This document shows positions 27,276 to 34,955 of a DNA stretch of 64,000 nucleotides, one piece after another. Numbering within the stretch: the first letter of the stretch is position 1; every line of letters begins with the position of its first letter. A model generated the notes under the pieces. That model did no database searches. It saw nothing but the letters and a program-made list of their open reading frames with translations, and had not been told where the DNA came from. Both the position numbers and the translations under genes were made by a program. Source of the DNA: Treponema sp. (GTDB taxonomy: Bacteria > Spirochaetota > Spirochaetia > Treponematales > Treponemataceae); the NCBI GenBank assembly GCA_017934745.1, contig JAGBIY010000010.1, positions 49,491 to 113,490 of the forward strand, in the 5' to 3' direction.

Positions 27276-28557
27276 AGTTGAACAACGCCGGGAAAAGGAC
27301 CGTAGGAATCGCAATCCACATGTCGGGAAAAACGACCATAAAAAGCAGGATGACAAGCGATGATATCAAATACGGAAGAGTCCCCTTGAACGCGTCCTCG
27401 ATTCTCATCTTGTTGATTGAAGCCGAAAGGAGAAGGCACAGTCCATACGGAGGGGTCACAAGCCCAAGAGCCAAAGTCACAACGATTATGAGACCGAGCA
27501 TTATCGGATTCACGCCGAGCGACAGGGCGGTAGGAAGGATGACCGGCACGAACAGAATCATCGCAGGAACAGCGTCCATGAAGGTTCCGACGAACAGGAA
27601 GAACAACACGATTATGAGGGTGAACGCTATCTTTCCTGCGGCAAGTCCAGAGAAGAAATCCTGAATGGCCACGTTCAACTGGTAATAGCTCAGAAGCTCG
27701 CCGAGCGCACATGCGGAAGCCAAGGCGAAGAGAGAAAGAGAGCTGAGTTTCATAGTGTCGACGAGGATGCGTGGAATATCCCTGAGAGTTATAGACTTGT
27801 AGTAGAATATGCTTATCGAGAACGCATACAAGCTGGCAATCGCACTCGACTCCGTAGGTGTGAAAAGACCAGAGCAAATTCCACCTATGAGAAGTATCGG
27901 TGTGAACAAGGCAGGAACAGACTCTTTCGTGAGGGAGAGCATCTCCTTCGCACTGACCTTTTTCCCTGCAGGAAAACGGCTGCGCTGCCACCAGACAATC
28001 GCCATCATCGCAAGCCCAAGAAGGATTCCAGGAACGAGACCTGTCATGAAAAGAGCGCCAGTGCTCACGTTAGCTATTCCAGAATACACGACCATTATGA
28101 TGCTTGGAGGAATTATCGAGCCGAGAGTGGAAGAGGCGGCAGTCACGCCGACGCTCGTCCCATCGTCATACCCCTCCTTCTTCATTGCAGGAATGAAGAC
28201 AGAGCCTATTCCGGCAGTGTCGGCCTGGGAGCTTCCCGATATTCCCGCGAAAATCATGGAGACAAGGATGTTAGAATACGCAAGTCCTCCCCTTCTGTGT
28301 CCGACAAGCGCGTTGCACCACCTTATGAGCCTGTCCGTTATGTTGCCTTCGTTCATGATGTTCGCTGCGAGAATGAACAGAGGTACTGCAAGAAGTGTGA
28401 AGCTGTTCAGTCCGTTGAACATCTTCGTAAACACAATCATGTTCGGTATGTCGGGAAGGGCGAAAATTCCGACAAAGGAAACAAGCCCAAGGGAAAACGA
28501 AATCGGTACGCCAATCGCCACGAAAAGAATGAAAAGAACGACAAGAATCGCCGCCAT
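27274..28557 (-). CDS. dctM: TRAP transporter large permease subunit DctM
   Basis: 427-aa, about 12-helix permease of a TRAP transporter, which imports organic acids or similar solutes using the sodium gradient. Recognised by FVAIGVPISFSLGLV near the start, the signature region AGISGSSQADTAGIGSVFIPAMKKEGY, and SIIPPSIIMVVYSG. Its ATG overlaps the dctQ stop (TGATG), so translation is coupled. Substrate unknown. Confidence 0.93.
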   Translation of the reverse strand: MAAILVVLFILFVAIGVPISFSLGLVSFVGIFALPDIPNMIVFTKMFNGLNSFTLLAVPLFILAANIMNEGNITDRLIRWCNALVGHRRGGLAYSNILVSMIFAGISGSSQADTAGIGSVFIPAMKKEGYDDGTSVGVTAASSTLGSIIPPSIIMVVYSGIANVSTGALFMTGLVPGILLGLAMMAIVWWQRSRFPAGKKVSAKEMLSLTKESVPALFTPILLIGGICSGLFTPTESSAIASLYAFSISIFYYKSITLRDIPRILVDTMKLSSLSLFALASACALGELLSYYQLNVAIQDFFSGLAAGKIAFTLIIVLFFLFVGTFMDAVPAMILFVPVILPTALSLGVNPIMLGLIIVVTLALGLVTPPYGLCLLLSASINKMRIEDAFKGTLPYLISSLVILLFMVVFPDMWIAIPTVLFPALFN

Positions 28558-29081
28558 CAGTTTGCCTCCACTTTACCAAAAATCCTACAAAAGTCATGCG
28601 AAATCTTCTGGACAAGATAGACACATCCGAACGCACCGCTCACGGGAAGACACAGCCACGTCCATCCGCGTTTGAGCGCTGGGAGACTTGTCCCGCGATA
28701 GTTCCAGAATTTTTTCGTCACGATGCATCCGTAGTACACGAGCAGGCACATGAATACGAGAACAAGAGCCATTATTGCAAGATGGATGGCGGCTTTCGCC
28801 CGCTCATTCTTTACGTTGTCGATTATCGACGTGAACGCGAAATGCCTTTCGGGATAAATCATCGCGGACGCGCCAAGGAACACGGACCAAATGAACGAGT
28901 ACATTGTGACATCCTCAGTCCATATCATTGAAACGGGAGCGATGTCGGGGAACAGAAGCGGAAGCACCCTGAACAAGAGGCGAACGCACACCTGCACGAC
29001 GATTGTCACGAAGAAAATCGACAGGAAAACTCCGCTTACCGCTATGTGAATCTTGTTTAGTTTTTCTATTGCTTTGTCCAT
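28557..29081 (-). CDS. dctQ: TRAP transporter small permease subunit DctQ
   Basis: 174 aa with four membrane helices and the DctQ-type pattern (VSMIWTEDVTMYSFIWSVFLGASAM, then RHFAFTSIIDNV). It partners DctM in the membrane. Start at 29081 with a GAGGG site; the reading from 29147 runs back into the intercistronic hairpin. Second gene of the dctP-dctQ-dctM operon, separated from dctP by a strong stem-loop. Confidence 0.88.
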   Translation of the reverse strand: MDKAIEKLNKIHIAVSGVFLSIFFVTIVVQVCVRLLFRVLPLLFPDIAPVSMIWTEDVTMYSFIWSVFLGASAMIYPERHFAFTSIIDNVKNERAKAAIHLAIMALVLVFMCLLVYYGCIVTKKFWNYRGTSLPALKRGWTWLCLPVSGAFGCVYLVQKISHDFCRIFGKVEAN

Positions 29082-29105
29082 AATAAAGAAGCCCTCAACG
29101 ATAAA

Positions 29106-29144
29106 AACGAAAGCTGCGGAACAAGAAAATCCGCAGCCTTCGTT
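29106..29144 (-). promoter_or_regulatory. Intercistronic stem-loop between dctP and dctQ
   Basis: 15-bp stem (29106-29120 with 29130-29144, one G-U pair, 9-nt loop) followed on the minus strand by a short T-run. A partial terminator or 3'-end stabiliser at this point would let the binding protein be made in excess over the permeases. Confidence 0.65.
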
Positions 29145-29167
29145 CACGAAATGAAAAAAACGGCGAA

Positions 29168-30214
29168 CTACTTCGTATCGCGAACCATTTGTATATACCT
29201 TTCCATACCGGTCTTCTTCGCGAATTCGTCCTGGATGGGAACCGCTATTGCGACGAAAGCATCGATGTCGATGTCCTTGTTGTCGACGATTTCAGCTCCG
29301 TCGGCGATGACTTTAGCCTTGGAAGATGAAGCCTGCTCGAACGTTTTCTGCCGCTCTACCTGGGTAGCGTACTTAGAAGCCTGATCGACCCAAGCTTTCT
29401 GCTGGTCCGTGAGCTTGTCGTAGAAACTACCGTCAATCAGCATCAAGCGCGTGGTGAAATCGTGTTCGGTCTCGCAGATGAAATGGCCGTTCTTCGTCTT
29501 GTGGTGTTCTTTGAGCATGAAGTTCGTGTAGTCGTTCTCGGCGGAATCAACGACCCCCTGCTGCAAAGCCTGGTACAGTTCACCCCAGGCGACAGAAGTC
29601 GGAACTGCTCCGCACGCCTTCCAGAACTGTTGCTGCACAGCCGCCGATTGGATTCGGATTGTCATCCCCTTCAAATCGGCAGGGGTACGAATCGGTTTTT
29701 TACCATAATAGTCGCGGACGGCAGCAGACCAATACCCCAAAATGCGGAAATTGTTTCCACTCTTCTTGTTTATTAGGTCGGCAAGTTCTGTTCCGAACTG
29801 GCCATCGAGGCAGTTTCTCCAATGGTCGAAGCTCTTGAACAGGTACTCAAGCGAAAACACGTCAACTTCGGGAACTCCTACAGAAGCCATGAAGCCAGGA
29901 GAGACGACGACGATTGAAGCGGCTCCCATCTGCAATTTTTCGACAAGCTCGTTCTCGTTCTCACCGAGCGTTCCATGATGGCAAGTCACAGTGATTTGTC
30001 CGCCCGAGATGTCCTCCAATTTCTCTTTGAATGCGTTTATTCCGTAGGCATACGGATTCTCAAGAGACGTCTGATTGTGGGCGATTATCAAGTTGAGCGG
30101 CTTCGAAGCGGCTCCAGACGAAGAAGCTTCGCCCCCCGTCTTCTCTTTTTTGCATCCGATGAACACCGCTGAAAAAGCGATGGCAATAGCGACGATGCGA
30201 CTGATTTTTTTCAT
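29168..30214 (-). CDS. dctP: TRAP transporter substrate-binding protein DctP (lipoprotein)
   Basis: 348 aa. Signal peptide with lipobox VFIGC (about residue 21) and a Ser/Ala/Gly tether, then a DctP domain with YWSAAVRDYYGKKPIRTPADLKGMTIRI containing the conserved substrate-binding Arg region and VSPGFMASVGVPEVDVFSL. It delivers solute to DctQM. Promoter on the minus strand: TTGAAT, 17 bp, TATATC about 60 bp before the ATG; AGAGG ribosome-binding site. Confidence 0.93.
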   Translation of the reverse strand: MKKISRIVAIAIAFSAVFIGCKKEKTGGEASSSGAASKPLNLIIAHNQTSLENPYAYGINAFKEKLEDISGGQITVTCHHGTLGENENELVEKLQMGAASIVVVSPGFMASVGVPEVDVFSLEYLFKSFDHWRNCLDGQFGTELADLINKKSGNNFRILGYWSAAVRDYYGKKPIRTPADLKGMTIRIQSAAVQQQFWKACGAVPTSVAWGELYQALQQGVVDSAENDYTNFMLKEHHKTKNGHFICETEHDFTTRLMLIDGSFYDKLTDQQKAWVDQASKYATQVERQKTFEQASSSKAKVIADGAEIVDNKDIDIDAFVAIAVPIQDEFAKKTGMERYIQMVRDTK

Positions 30215-30393
30215 AAAAACCTCTTTGATTTGTTGATTTTTAGGTGAAGCGATTTTTCCGCGACACCCGATATAAGAGTGTAAATGCTATCATTCAAAAC
30301 ACAATAATATCATCTTAAAATATATGTAAAATATGTGTAAAGCCAAAACAAAAGCCCACAAAAAAACACTTTTTTCGCACCACGCGTTCGGAT

Positions 30394-30399
30394 TATACT
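30394..30399 (+). promoter_or_regulatory. -10 element giving a leaderless nrdG transcript
   Basis: TATACT ends 7 nt before the ATG at 30407 and no ribosome-binding site is present, so the mRNA should begin at or beside the start codon. Confidence 0.5.
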
Positions 30400-30406
30400 T
30401 ACTTCA

Positions 30407-30919
30407 ATGAATTATGCGGAAATAAAAAACTTGGATATCGCAAACGGACTCGGAATCAGGGTGTCGCTTTTCGTCTCCGGCTGCCGCAACCACTGCAAGG
30501 GCTGCTTCAACTACATGACGTGGGACTTCGATTACGGAGAACCTTTCACGGAGAAAGTCGAAGAGAAGATTCTGTCGCTTTTAGCTCCGAGCCACATAAG
30601 CGGGCTTTCGCTGCTGGGCGGAGAGCCTTTCGAGGAGGAGAACCAGGCAGTACTGGCACCGTTCCTTGAGAAAGTGAAAGCGCGATTCCCCCAAAAGGAC
30701 ATCTGGGCGTGGAGCGGCTACCTTTTGGACGCGGATTTGCTGAACGAGAACGGCAGAAAGCGCACCGAACACACGCAGCGGATGCTCGACTGTCTGGACT
30801 ACTTGATAGACGGAAGGTTCGTCGAGGAAAAGAAGAATCTCGCTCTTGAATTCAGAGGCTCGGAAAACCAAAGAATATGGAAGAAAACCGACGGCGAATG
30901 GAAGGTGATTTCAAAATAA
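30407..30919 (+). CDS. nrdG: Anaerobic ribonucleotide reductase activating protein
   Basis: 170-aa radical SAM activase that makes the glycyl radical on NrdD. The 4Fe-4S/SAM motif CRNHCKGC (CxxxCxxC) is at residues 26-33, after IANGLGIRVSLFVSG, and the SAM-binding LSLLGGEPF follows. Not in one operon with nrdD: it has its own, apparently leaderless, promoter and lies beyond the TRAP genes, transcribed away from them. Confidence 0.94.
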   Translation: MNYAEIKNLDIANGLGIRVSLFVSGCRNHCKGCFNYMTWDFDYGEPFTEKVEEKILSLLAPSHISGLSLLGGEPFEEENQAVLAPFLEKVKARFPQKDIWAWSGYLLDADLLNENGRKRTEHTQRMLDCLDYLIDGRFVEEKKNLALEFRGSENQRIWKKTDGEWKVISK

Positions 30920-30945
30920 GCAGCCCCAGTTGGACAACGGCAAGC

Positions 30946-32196
30946 TCATTTTGCATCTAGCGTTTCCACAGCGTTCAAAAGTTCGTCGGCGACGCTGTTT
31001 TTGTCGACGCTCTTCATATCGCTGTTTTTGTTTTCCGAATCCGAAATCAAAAAGCAGTCCACGGAAACGCCTTTTTCGGCAAGGATTTTTGACACACCGT
31101 CAAAGCCCATGTCGAATTTCGCGTTCGGCTCCGGGTGCGGCGGCGCGTCGCCAATCAGGATTATCTTTTTTTTGGCGTCGCTTCTCCAGTCGAAAGCCTC
31201 CGAGCACGCATACAAAGCTTCAAAGACAGCTTCCTCCCGGTCTCCCCCACCCTTCACGGAAACATTCTTCACGCTTTTTGAAAACGCAGCCGCATTTTTC
31301 AGAAAGCCCAGATTCTTGACGGGTAGCCCGCCGGAACTGTATTCATCGCCGTAATCCTTGTACAAAAGAAGCCCGATTCGTGCGTCCCGGAATTTCTTCA
31401 TCTGCTTTTCGAATTTTGAAAGCCAGTTCTTCTTCAATTCGGCAAAATCGTCTTTCATGCTCTCGGTGGCGTCGATTGCGAACACAAGGTCGATTTTTTC
31501 GGCGACATCGAACTCTTCTATTTTTTCCACAAGCTTCTGCGGAAGATTCTTCGCCGATGAAATGTGCCCGACCTTTCCGTCTGAAGCAGATGCGATTTTG
31601 AAGAACGATTCCTCGGTCTGCCAATCGGAAAGATTCAGATTCAGCTTGTTATCATGGAATTTTCCACCCGCGTCGCAGTGCTTTTCCGCGAACGCCCTCA
31701 CGGACACCCTCATTCCGTCCTCGAAAACGCACTCGTTCTGGGTCTGTATGACATAGCCGTAGTACATTTCCTTTGGAATGTAGATGTGGAAGCAGTCGCC
31801 GAAGAAAGTCTTCTCTACGGTGGAAGAGATGAGCGCATTCGGAGTGCGTTCCATCCTGAACGAGGATTTAGAGCCGTAAGCGTAGCGGACTTCGTTTCCG
31901 TTCACGCTGTTGAATTCCTTAGCGCGCATGAGCGACAAATCCGGGTCATTGTAGTTGTCGCTGTCCACAAGAAGAGAAACGCTCTGGATGTCGCCCCGCT
32001 TCCGCACAAAAAGATGAACGCCTCCGCAATCCTTGACGCGATGCGCCTCGTCTTCCGGCAGAACGACGATATCGTCGGCAGAAAGCTCAAGGTCATAGAC
32101 TCTATCGTCTTTTACAGGAGCCTTGCTTTTTTTCTTAGCAAAAAGCGGCGAAACAACGAGGGCAACAAAGAAAAGCCCAAAAAGCACTCTTTTCAT
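30946..32196 (-). CDS. Secreted von Willebrand factor A domain protein
   Basis: 416 aa. Signal peptide (MKRVLFGLFFVALVVSPLFA) then a domain of unknown type (about 25-215), and a VWA domain (about 220-400) with MIDAS-like DATES (DxTxS in place of DxSxS), GGGDREEAVFEAL and IILIGDAPPHP. Probably a periplasmic or surface adhesion/assembly protein. The ATG at 32196 is favoured because it opens directly into the signal peptide; an upstream TTG (32211) is possible. No neighbour suggests its partner. Confidence 0.8.
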   Translation of the reverse strand: MKRVLFGLFFVALVVSPLFAKKKSKAPVKDDRVYDLELSADDIVVLPEDEAHRVKDCGGVHLFVRKRGDIQSVSLLVDSDNYNDPDLSLMRAKEFNSVNGNEVRYAYGSKSSFRMERTPNALISSTVEKTFFGDCFHIYIPKEMYYGYVIQTQNECVFEDGMRVSVRAFAEKHCDAGGKFHDNKLNLNLSDWQTEESFFKIASASDGKVGHISSAKNLPQKLVEKIEEFDVAEKIDLVFAIDATESMKDDFAELKKNWLSKFEKQMKKFRDARIGLLLYKDYGDEYSSGGLPVKNLGFLKNAAAFSKSVKNVSVKGGGDREEAVFEALYACSEAFDWRSDAKKKIILIGDAPPHPEPNAKFDMGFDGVSKILAEKGVSVDCFLISDSENKNSDMKSVDKNSVADELLNAVETLDAK

Positions 32197-32247
32197 CGGC
32201 GAAAATCTCAAATGGCAGCAAAAAGCGATATTCTCATAGCGCGAACG

Positions 32248-32520
32248 TCAATCGCCCTCAAGCATTTTCTGAATTTCAGATTCGGGCATTCCCAACTTGA
32301 CCGAGGCATCCTTTACCGAAAGCAAATTCGACTTTATCAAATCAATATACGCATCGACTTTCCCCTGCTGAAGTCCCTGCTGAAGCCCTTGCTGTAGTCC
32401 TTGCTGAAGTCCTTGCTGTAGCCCCTGCTCGGTCGCACGTTTCCGCAAATCACGCTCGTGGAGATTTATCGCGAGATACTCGTTTATGAACGTGTTCTGG
32501 AATTTTTTTGTCTGTACCAT
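32248..32520 (-). CDS. Candidate internal product (90-aa C-terminal Rpn fragment)
   Basis: In-frame ATG at 32520 is preceded by AAGGAG (32535-32530) with a 9-nt gap, a better ribosome-binding site than many real starts here. It would give a 90-residue protein beginning MVQTKKFQNTF that contains the QGLQ repeats and C-terminal helices but no nuclease residues. RpnA-type genes of E. coli are reported to make a small inhibitor from such an internal start. Expression is unproven. Confidence 0.45.
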   Translation of the reverse strand: MVQTKKFQNTFINEYLAINLHERDLRKRATEQGLQQGLQQGLQQGLQQGLQQGKVDAYIDLIKSNLLSVKDASVKLGMPESEIQKMLEGD

Positions 32521-33099
32521 GGTCTCAATCTCCTTCGTAAAATTGGAATCTGCTGAATTTCCGCGGACAAAAGACAGAAAAGCCTTTATTCCGGGATTGT
32601 CTTCTTTGTTGTAGGCTGCGCAGTTGAAAATCAGGTGGTGGGTCTGGTCGTTCAAGTCGACATCCGCCTTTTCCTTGCATTTCCGCTCGAACGTGTACAA
32701 CGGAAGATCCTTCCCGAACGGGTCGTTCAGACAGATGAAGATGATGTAACTCTCCTTCAATTCCGAATAGTCGGCTCCCTTCAACAGGCTGTCCACGTCC
32801 AGCATCGACTGGTAATAGCGGGTCCGCTTGCCGATTGTCTCAATCTTGTACGACTGGATTTCAACGTCGAATATCTTGTCGCTGCCGGCCACATACACGT
32901 CCAAACGGACCCCCTTCGTGTTGTAGTACGGGCTTATGGTCTTCTGCAGTTCAGGATAATCTATGTGGTCTATCTTTATCCCAAGCAAAAGCTCAATTAC
33001 CCCTTTGCAAATTTCAGGCTCGTGCATCACCGCTCCGAACATGAAATCGTCCGCGAAAACCAAATCCTCAATCGGCTTGAAACTGTAACTTCTCTCCAT
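32248..33099 (-). CDS. Rpn/PD-(D/E)XK nuclease family protein 1, with Q-G-L-Q repeats and an internal start
   Basis: 283 aa. The N-terminus (SFKPIEDLVFADDFMFGAVM) and catalytic strand RLDVYVAGSDKIFDVEIQ (D...E-x-Q) place it in the PDDEXK_2/Rpn recombination-promoting nuclease group. The C-terminal third has a 4-residue repeat (QGLQ x5, residues about 225-245) from a 12-bp DNA repeat near 32364-32430. A second ATG at 32520 with an ideal AAGGAG site lies inside the gene. AAAGGG precedes the main ATG. Related gene at 34956-35894. Confidence 0.85.
   Translation of the reverse strand: MERSYSFKPIEDLVFADDFMFGAVMHEPEICKGVIELLLGIKIDHIDYPELQKTISPYYNTKGVRLDVYVAGSDKIFDVEIQSYKIETIGKRTRYYQSMLDVDSLLKGADYSELKESYIIFICLNDPFGKDLPLYTFERKCKEKADVDLNDQTHHLIFNCAAYNKEDNPGIKAFLSFVRGNSADSNFTKEIETMVQTKKFQNTFINEYLAINLHERDLRKRATEQGLQQGLQQGLQQGLQQGLQQGKVDAYIDLIKSNLLSVKDASVKLGMPESEIQKMLEGD
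32364..32430 (-). repeat. 12-bp in-frame tandem repeat in Rpn gene 1
   Basis: About five imperfect copies of a 12-bp unit (plus-strand CTTGCTGAAGTC-like, with GTAG/GAAG variants), encoding Gln-Gly-Leu-Gln. A change in copy number would lengthen or shorten the linker without a frameshift. Confidence 0.75.
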
Positions 33100-33142
33100 A
33101 TCGACATCCCTTTAGAATATAGCACAGTTGAGCACATTTGAC

Positions 33143-33196
33143 AAAAAAGCCCGGTTGCCTCGTCCGTTTTTCACGGACAAAGCAGCCGGGCTTTCT
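33143..33196 (-). terminator. Terminator-type hairpin upstream of Rpn gene 1
   Basis: Stem AAAGCCCGG/CCGGGCTTT with an inner GTCCGTG/CACGGAC-type pair and six T on the minus strand. It ends about 45 bp before the Rpn gene and shields it from transcription of the genes at 33444-34817. Confidence 0.75.
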
Positions 33197-33261
33197 TTTC
33201 TCTCCGCCGAGCCGCCGTTCAAGAGAACTCACGCGGGAGTTTGGTGTAAAATTTTAGGTCG

Positions 33262-33436
33262 AATGTCGAGTTTATACATACCGTAGTTGCCGAAACGCGC
33301 TCCCAGCGGGAACCCACAGCCGAATACGGCAGTACCGCTTTGCGGTGGCGTTAACATCGCTTGCGATGTTTAGTGTATTAGACAGTGGAACCCCGCTTCC
33401 GCTCGTTTCGGCCATTTCTCTGTAAAACTCGACTTT
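33262..33436. mobile_element. MITE-like inverted-repeat element
   Basis: About 175 bp with terminal inverted repeats (left AATGTCGAGTTTATACA at 33262-33278; right complement AAAGTCGAGTTTTACA at 33436-33421) and further matching inner arms (GCCGAAACG and GCGGGAACCC blocks). It contains small palindromes such as AACATCGC/GCGATGTT and CCGC/GCGG. No transposase; a 74-codon minus-strand reading frame through it looks accidental. It begins 8 bp beyond the stop of the 33444 gene. Confidence 0.5.
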
Positions 33437-33443
33437 CGCCCTT

Positions 33444-33809
33444 TTATTTAGCGTCGATTGTTGAAGTTCCAGATGCGGCGTTTTCAGAGGTTTCAAACTC
33501 CAAAGCGTTGTTGCGAACTGCTGTTATTGTAAGTTTCTTCTCCGCCATTGATTTCGCTTTCGCTGAAGTCTTTGTGTAAAGGGAAATTTTCTCGCCTTCC
33601 GAAACTGCGTATGAGTATGAAACGTTGTTCGCCAAAAGGACGAGTTCGTATGTTCCGTTTGCGGCAAGCGCGATTTTTGTTACGACAGAGACGGAATCCT
33701 TTCCGTTTGCGGTCGGCAAGTAGGCGAACGAATCACCAACCTTGAGCGACAACGCGAACGACGGAATGGCGAATGCGGCGGCAAGCGCGAATGCGATGAT
33801 TTTCTTCAT
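33444..33809 (-). CDS. Small secreted protein of unknown function
   Basis: 121 aa. Signal peptide (MKKIIAFALAAAFAIPSFA) followed by a short beta-rich domain with VGDSFAYLPTANGK, YELVLLANNVSYSY and LTITAVRNNALEFET, ending in a Ser/Thr/Ala-rich tail. Not recognised. A perfect AAGGAGA site precedes the ATG at 33809; a longer reading from 33848 has none. Probably periplasmic. A MITE-like element lies directly after its stop. Confidence 0.7.
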   Translation of the reverse strand: MKKIIAFALAAAFAIPSFALSLKVGDSFAYLPTANGKDSVSVVTKIALAANGTYELVLLANNVSYSYAVSEGEKISLYTKTSAKAKSMAEKKLTITAVRNNALEFETSENAASGTSTIDAK

Positions 33810-33941
33810 GAATGTCTCCTTGAAATATTGTGTGGCAGAATCGGGCACTTTCTTGTACCCACCTATTAAAAAGCACTTTCAAGCCCGACTATTGCAGAAC
33901 CCGAAAGTGCTTCCGTTTTTTTAGAAACTAGCTAGGAAAAA

Positions 33942-34817
33942 TTACTCTTCGACAGTCTCGTCCTGGAATGAACCAGTGATGCTGTCCTTAGATGTTTCGT
34001 AGAGTGCAACTATTTTTGTTCCGACAGGAGCGTTTCCATACACTCCGATTCCACCAATTGCAAGTGTCTTCGTTTCGCTGCCGACAGTGATTTCTTTTGT
34101 CGCATATCCAGAAGAGTTCTCGCTTGTCGCTGTCCATGTACCAAGAAGTGTGCTTGTTGTGGCAGAACCGCCATCTTTGTACATATAAACTTTGTAAACA
34201 CCTGTTGTAGACTGCTGAACCTCAATATTGAAAACAATATTTCCATCAGAGTCTGTCGCATAGTTTGTTCCAGATGTTGTAGCTGCCCAGCTGCCATCGC
34301 CGAAGATTTTGTCAGAAGCAGACAATGCGTATGTTCCTGTATCCTGAAGAGCACCTGCTGTTGTGTAACCAGAGGCTGCTGAGTTTTTCTCTACGGAATT
34401 GTAGTGTTCGACATATGCCTTTCCGTCTGCAGGTTTGAATCCAAAAACGACCATGTCATAGAATTCATTTTGAGAATCATCTTTGTATGCATTTTCAGCA
34501 AAAAACATTCCAACTACAGCGTTTTTTGAATCACTGGTATATGTCGATTCAGCTTTATTGATAGTTACTTTTGTTGTGAATGCTGCAACACCATTTTTTG
34601 AACCAAGCTGGCTAAAGTAGCGTGAGTATGCAGCGATGTTTCCGTCGGAATCCTTATTTGTCGTTCCATCTGGACCTGTAAGGGTCATAGTTGTGCTTGT
34701 CTTTGAACCACTTGTATCGCCCTCTCCCTCTTCATCCGAGCAAGATGTGAAGAACGATGCTGTCGCCAACAATGCTGTCGCGGACATTGCAGCGAGAATT
34801 TTCTTAGAAAGTTTCAT
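33942..34817 (-). CDS. Surface/periplasmic lipoprotein, paralogue A
   Basis: 291 aa. The lipoprotein signal (MKLSKKILAAMSATALL, lipobox FFTSC at about residue 27) is nearly identical to that of the gene at 36368, while the rest has diverged. The mature part starts with an acidic Asp/Glu/Gly tether and is rich in T, S, G, Y and N, suggesting a beta-structured exposed domain. Codons are AT-richer than surrounding genes (ACA, TCA, GTT), as expected for a highly expressed surface protein or for transfer. It shares a 5' stem-loop with the paralogue. Confidence 0.75.
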   Translation of the reverse strand: MKLSKKILAAMSATALLATASFFTSCSDEEGEGDTSGSKTSTTMTLTGPDGTTNKDSDGNIAAYSRYFSQLGSKNGVAAFTTKVTINKAESTYTSDSKNAVVGMFFAENAYKDDSQNEFYDMVVFGFKPADGKAYVEHYNSVEKNSAASGYTTAGALQDTGTYALSASDKIFGDGSWAATTSGTNYATDSDGNIVFNIEVQQSTTGVYKVYMYKDGGSATTSTLLGTWTATSENSSGYATKEITVGSETKTLAIGGIGVYGNAPVGTKIVALYETSKDSITGSFQDETVEE

Positions 34818-34834
34818 TTGCAAACTCCTTTTTT

Positions 34835-34857
34835 CGGTGGGTGATTTAAACCACCGA
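34835..34857 (-). promoter_or_regulatory. Shared 5' stem-loop/palindrome of the lipoprotein pair, copy A
   Basis: On the minus strand TCGGTGG and CCACCGA enclose TTTAAATCAC (7-bp perfect stem), ending a few bases before the AAAGGAG site of the 34817 start. The same 22 bases occur at 36327-36348 before the paralogue. The core GGTGGTTTAAATCACC is itself almost a palindrome, so it could act as DNA operator or RNA. Confidence 0.65.
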
Positions 34858-34955
34858 TTTTTTTAACCACCTATTTTCCTGCTCAGAAAAATGAAAATCA
34901 TCCGCTTTTTTTGCAGAAAATGAAAATTTCGCGATAAATACGATGTGGAGCATTT

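Noticed and set aside
33272-33496. 74-codon minus-strand gene through the MITE-like element
   Set aside because: It is made of the inverted-repeat element and the end of the neighbouring gene in another frame.
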